A DNA stretch of 35,588 nt from Bacilli bacterium (lineage in GTDB: Bacteria > Bacillota_I > Bacilli_A > RF39 > UBA660). The stretch covers positions 1 through 35,588 of the forward strand of contig JAFXOW010000046.1 in assembly GCA_017528315.1 (NCBI GenBank). Direction: 5' to 3'. Made by a program: the position numbers and the translations under genes. Below, in pieces: positions 33,311-35,588 of this stretch (position 1 is the first letter of the stretch; every line of letters starts with the position of its first letter). Below the pieces are notes generated by a model that was not told the origin of the DNA, made no database searches, and worked only from the letters and a program-made list of their open reading frames with translations.

Positions 33311-34078
33311 TTAAGCACCACGAGATTGAATTTCAGCAATTTTTTCCAGTACTTCTTTGCCATTTTCTTCTGTTAAAGTTGCGTATCCCAGTTCTTTTAA
33401 AGCTTGTTCTTTAACAGCAGTTAATTCTTGAGTTCTACTAAGTTTTTCTTCATGTTTACGATTTATTTCTTGAACGAATCTCTTATGCGTATCTGCAAGT
33501 TTACTACGTGATGCACCACCTTTATTATAAAGCATAAAAGCACTGAAAATTATAGCTTCAAAATTAAATTGTTGTTCCTGATTAAATAAAAATTCGTTAG
33601 GTTCAGTAAATCCCATAAGTTTAGATACATAACAAAGTAAATACTTTAGTTCTTTATTGTTCTCCATGCTTTGTAAATAATGATATAAATAAACGTAACT
33701 ATTATAAATTTCTTTATTACGATCATCTCTAAGTCTGTCTTTTAATAAAGATATTATATCAGTTAATATTTCAATTTCTTTACGATTAAATCCTTTTAAA
33801 TCAATTAGATTATTTCCTGACAATTGAACTTTAACTCCCTCATTTAATTTATTATCAATTTTAATAATATATTCTCCGTCAATTTCTAAATTATCTAAAT
33901 CACTTTCACGTTTAACTTCTAATAATTGTAAAAGTCTTGTAGCCTTTTCACTAGGCCATTCCTCCAATTTATCAAGAGCTAAATAGTTATATAACATTTG
34001 TCTTGATACTCCTAAATATTTTGCTAGTCTTACTTTTGAAACTCCTATTTTTGATAGGATGTCACTAATCTTACTCAT
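33311..34078 (-). CDS. Helix-turn-helix protein, function unknown
   Basis: 255 residues. Residues 16-33 (VRLAKYLGVSRQMLYNYL) are an HTH of the phage-repressor/resolvase type, so DNA binding at the N terminus is likely. A short extension (EEWPSEKATRLLQLLEV) follows, then a beta-rich segment (about 60-95), a helical region (100-180), and a charged coiled-coil end (HKRFVQEINRKHEEKLSR). It is less AT-biased in codon choice and richer in Arg than its neighbours. AGGAGGT is 8 bases before the ATG and there is a good promoter. It follows mnmA on the same strand with 66 bases between. The target is unknown; it may regulate its own operon with the 93-residue gene. Confidence 0.75.
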   Translation of the reverse strand: MSKISDILSKIGVSKVRLAKYLGVSRQMLYNYLALDKLEEWPSEKATRLLQLLEVKRESDLDNLEIDGEYIIKIDNKLNEGVKVQLSGNNLIDLKGFNRKEIEILTDIISLLKDRLRDDRNKEIYNSYVYLYHYLQSMENNKELKYLLCYVSKLMGFTEPNEFLFNQEQQFNFEAIIFSAFMLYNKGGASRSKLADTHKRFVQEINRKHEEKLSRTQELTAVKEQALKELGYATLTEENGKEVLEKIAEIQSRGA

Positions 34079-34099
34079 CCCGAACTACCTCCTAAAAAT

Positions 34100-34127
34100 A
34101 TTTTATCAAATTCTTATATTTTGTCAA
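34100..34127 (-). promoter_or_regulatory. Promoter of the HTH-protein gene
   Basis: Minus strand: TTGACA (34127-34122), 16 bases, TAAAAT (34105-34100). Confidence 0.6.
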
Positions 34128-34144
34128 CTAAAATGTAAAATAAT

Positions 34145-35251
34145 TTATAATAAATACCATAATTTATTATCATTTTTTCGAACTTCCTTAATTATACCTC
34201 CACCAAGACATTCTTCTCCTAAATAAAGAACACATGCTTGACCTGGTGTAACAGCTTTTACATTATTATATCTTACCATTAAATCGCCATTTTCTAAGTA
34301 TTCTAGATTAACATCAATATCTTTTCCACGATATCTAAATTTGGCTGTACAGTTTGTTGGTCTTTCATTACTAATAAAATTCATGTTTGATACTACACAA
34401 CTATCACTTTTTAAATAATTGTTATCTTCTCCAAAAGCAACATAAAGGGTATTAGTATTTAAATCCTTCCCAACTACAAACATTTTATCAGAATTGCCTC
34501 CAATATTAAGTCCTTTTCTTTGACCAATTGTATAATACATTAATCCTTCATGTTTACCAACAATTTTTTTTGTATCAATATCAACAACATCACCAGGTTT
34601 AGCAGGTAAATAATTTTTTAAAAATTCCTTAAAATTTCTTTCTCCAATAAAACAAATACCTGTTGAATCTTTTTTCTTTGCTGTTATCAAATCATATTTT
34701 AAAGCAATATCTCTAACTTCACTTTTAACTAGGTTTCCAACTGGAAACAATACATTTTCTAGTTGCTCTTTAGATAATTGAGATAAAAAGTATGTTTGAT
34801 CTTTGTTTGAATCAATTCCTCTTAATAGTTTCCCATCAACAAGTCTTGCATAATGGCCAGTTGCAATAAAATCAGCTCCTAGTTTTTTAGCTTCTTTAAT
34901 AAATAAATCAAATTTAATATATTTGTTACACATTATATCAGGATTAGGTGTTCTACCTTTCTTTAATTCATCTAAAAAATAAGTAAAAACATAATTCCAA
35001 TATTCTTTAACAAAATCAATTCTGTGAAGTGAAATATTTAACTTCTCACATACAGCTTTAGCATCATTATAATCATCTTCTTGAGGACAAATATTGTTAT
35101 TTAAATTTGGATTACCTAAATAATCATTATTAATGGAACTATCCCAATTACGCATAAATAAACCTATGACTTCATATCCTTCTTTTTGAAGAAGAATTGC
35201 AGCAACAGATGAATCTACTCCCCCACTCATTCCTATAACAACTTTTTTCAT
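34145..35251 (-). CDS. mnmA: tRNA-uridine 2-sulfurtransferase
   Basis: Puts the 2-thio group on U34 of tRNA-Lys, -Glu and -Gln. 368 residues, the usual length. It has a PP-loop ATP site GMSGGVDSS (residues 7-15), a first catalytic Cys in [10 protein letters not shown] (Cys108), [16 protein letters not shown], and a second Cys in GICFIGER (Cys200). The C-terminal tRNA-binding barrel has [16 protein letters not shown] and [16 protein letters not shown] precedes its ATG. Its promoter lies inside the end of the SpoIIM-like gene. The cysteine desulfurase that would supply sulfur is not in the window. Confidence 0.97.
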   Translation of the reverse strand: MKKVVIGMSGGVDSSVAAILLQKEGYEVIGLFMRNWDSSINNDYLGNPNLNNNICPQEDDYNDAKAVCEKLNISLHRIDFVKEYWNYVFTYFLDELKKGRTPNPDIMCNKYIKFDLFIKEAKKLGADFIATGHYARLVDGKLLRGIDSNKDQTYFLSQLSKEQLENVLFPVGNLVKSEVRDIALKYDLITAKKKDSTGICFIGERNFKEFLKNYLPAKPGDVVDIDTKKIVGKHEGLMYYTIGQRKGLNIGGNSDKMFVVGKDLNTNTLYVAFGEDNNYLKSDSCVVSNMNFISNERPTNCTAKFRYRGKDIDVNLEYLENGDLMVRYNNVKAVTPGQACVLYLGEECLGGGIIKEVRKNDNKLWYLL

Positions 35252-35276
35252 TTATATCACCAAAACTTCTATTAAT

Positions 35277-35305
35277 ATTATACCTTATTTTAGAAGAAAA
35301 GTAAA
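35277..35305 (-). promoter_or_regulatory. mnmA promoter
   Basis: Minus strand: TTTACT (35305-35300), 17 bases, TATAAT (35282-35277). The -35 is within the last codons of the upstream gene. Confidence 0.65.
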
Positions 35306-35588
35306 AATTTTTATTACATAATCACTTAAAAATGTTTCATATAAAGATGATACTATTAAAATAATACTAGAAGCTAGTATTACTTTTAAATATTTTTTCA
35401 TAAATACACCAAAATTAAATTGTTTCTTTAAAAATAAAAAAGAAATTAAATGAAGAGATAATTTTATTCCATAAAAACTTAAAAATAAATAAATAATAAT
35501 ATTGATAATTTGATGAGGAAAAATACTAAAAATTCCAATAAGTATTCCAATATATCCATATATATTAATCATTATTCCAATAGAAAAT
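35285..35588 (-). CDS. spoIIM: Probable SpoIIM (stage II sporulation protein M), C-terminal part
   Basis: The frame stays open to the window edge (codons for FSIGI precede the ATG at 35572), so this is the 3' part of a longer gene and the ATG is probably not its start. The roughly 100 residues seen have three membrane helices and the motif IFSIFPHQIINI. SpoIIM proteins have a PHG-x-(I/F)EI motif before the last helices and an acidic turn near the end, here SSLYETFLSDYVIKI. SpoIIM is the membrane anchor of the engulfment hydrolases SpoIID and SpoIIP; spoIIP lies at 16839-17714. B. subtilis also carries spoIIM near xerD-deoB (ripX-drm), as here. Other multi-helix proteins cannot be excluded from this short piece. 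Confidence 0.6.
   Translation of the reverse strand, partial: FSIGIMINIYGYIGILIGIFSIFPHQIINIIIYLFLSFYGIKLSLHLISFLFLKKQFNFGVFMKKYLKVILASSIILIVSSLYETFLSDYVIKIFTFLLK

Noticed and set aside
1..35588. CRISPR arrays, insertion sequences, tRNA or rRNA genes, phage genes
   Set aside because: None seen: no regularly spaced repeats, transposase motifs, cloverleaf sequences or phage structural genes were recognised.

Overview
The window looks like chromosome from a very AT-rich (well under 30% GC by eye), low-GC Gram-positive bacterium with the standard genetic code: TGA ends several genes (for example the pyrimidine phosphorylase, the J-domain gene and spoIIP) and Trp is TGG. SpoIIP, a probable SpoIIM fragment and a YlmC/YmxH-type PRC-barrel protein suggest a spore-forming ancestry. 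T-box leaders, strong GGAGG ribosome sites, LtaS-type sulfatase and SipW/InlB-type surface proteins all fit an uncultured gut Firmicute (Bacilli or Clostridia). The exact lineage cannot be fixed from the sequence alone.

Layout. 1-5452 is a surface-protein region: the 3' end of a glycine-rich protein, then a 1536-residue exported protein built from two diverged copies of an InlB-repeat/Big_2/terminal-domain unit. 5453-5866 is non-coding, with a hairpin that may form a pseudoknot. 5867-9482 carries pyrimidine-nucleoside phosphorylase, a PRC-barrel protein and topA, facing an LTA-synthase-like gene (9533-11512). 11616-15969 holds a J-domain protein and a valine T-box with valS. 16072-18069 holds an unknown coiled-coil protein, spoIIP and a small membrane protein. 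18120-22478 is an alanine T-box leading a nucleotide-kinase-like gene, alaS and holA. Next come upp and mscL, a tiny reverse-strand membrane peptide, and a flippase/glycosyltransferase/P-type ATPase operon (23891-28843). 28873-32464 has a metallophosphoesterase divergent from xerD-deoB, followed by a Dps-like protein lacking its metal ligands. The rest (32466-35588) is on the minus strand: two small proteins, an HTH protein, mnmA and the end of a SpoIIM-like gene.

Functional links. deoA/pdp, deoB and upp together cover pyrimidine nucleoside and base salvage. valS and alaS are each controlled by tRNA-sensing T-box leaders. The LtaS-like enzyme, flippase and GT2 enzyme serve the envelope. SpoIIP and SpoIIM belong to the engulfment peptidoglycan machinery (with SpoIID, not seen here). 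Gene packing is tight: several terminator hairpins include the stop codon, and divergent promoters abut or overlap at their -35 boxes.

No CRISPR array, insertion sequence, prophage, rRNA or tRNA gene was recognised. The least explained items are the duplicated surface protein, the ligand-less Dps-like protein with a possible ATT start, the kinase under an alanine T-box, and the 5516-5560 RNA structure.
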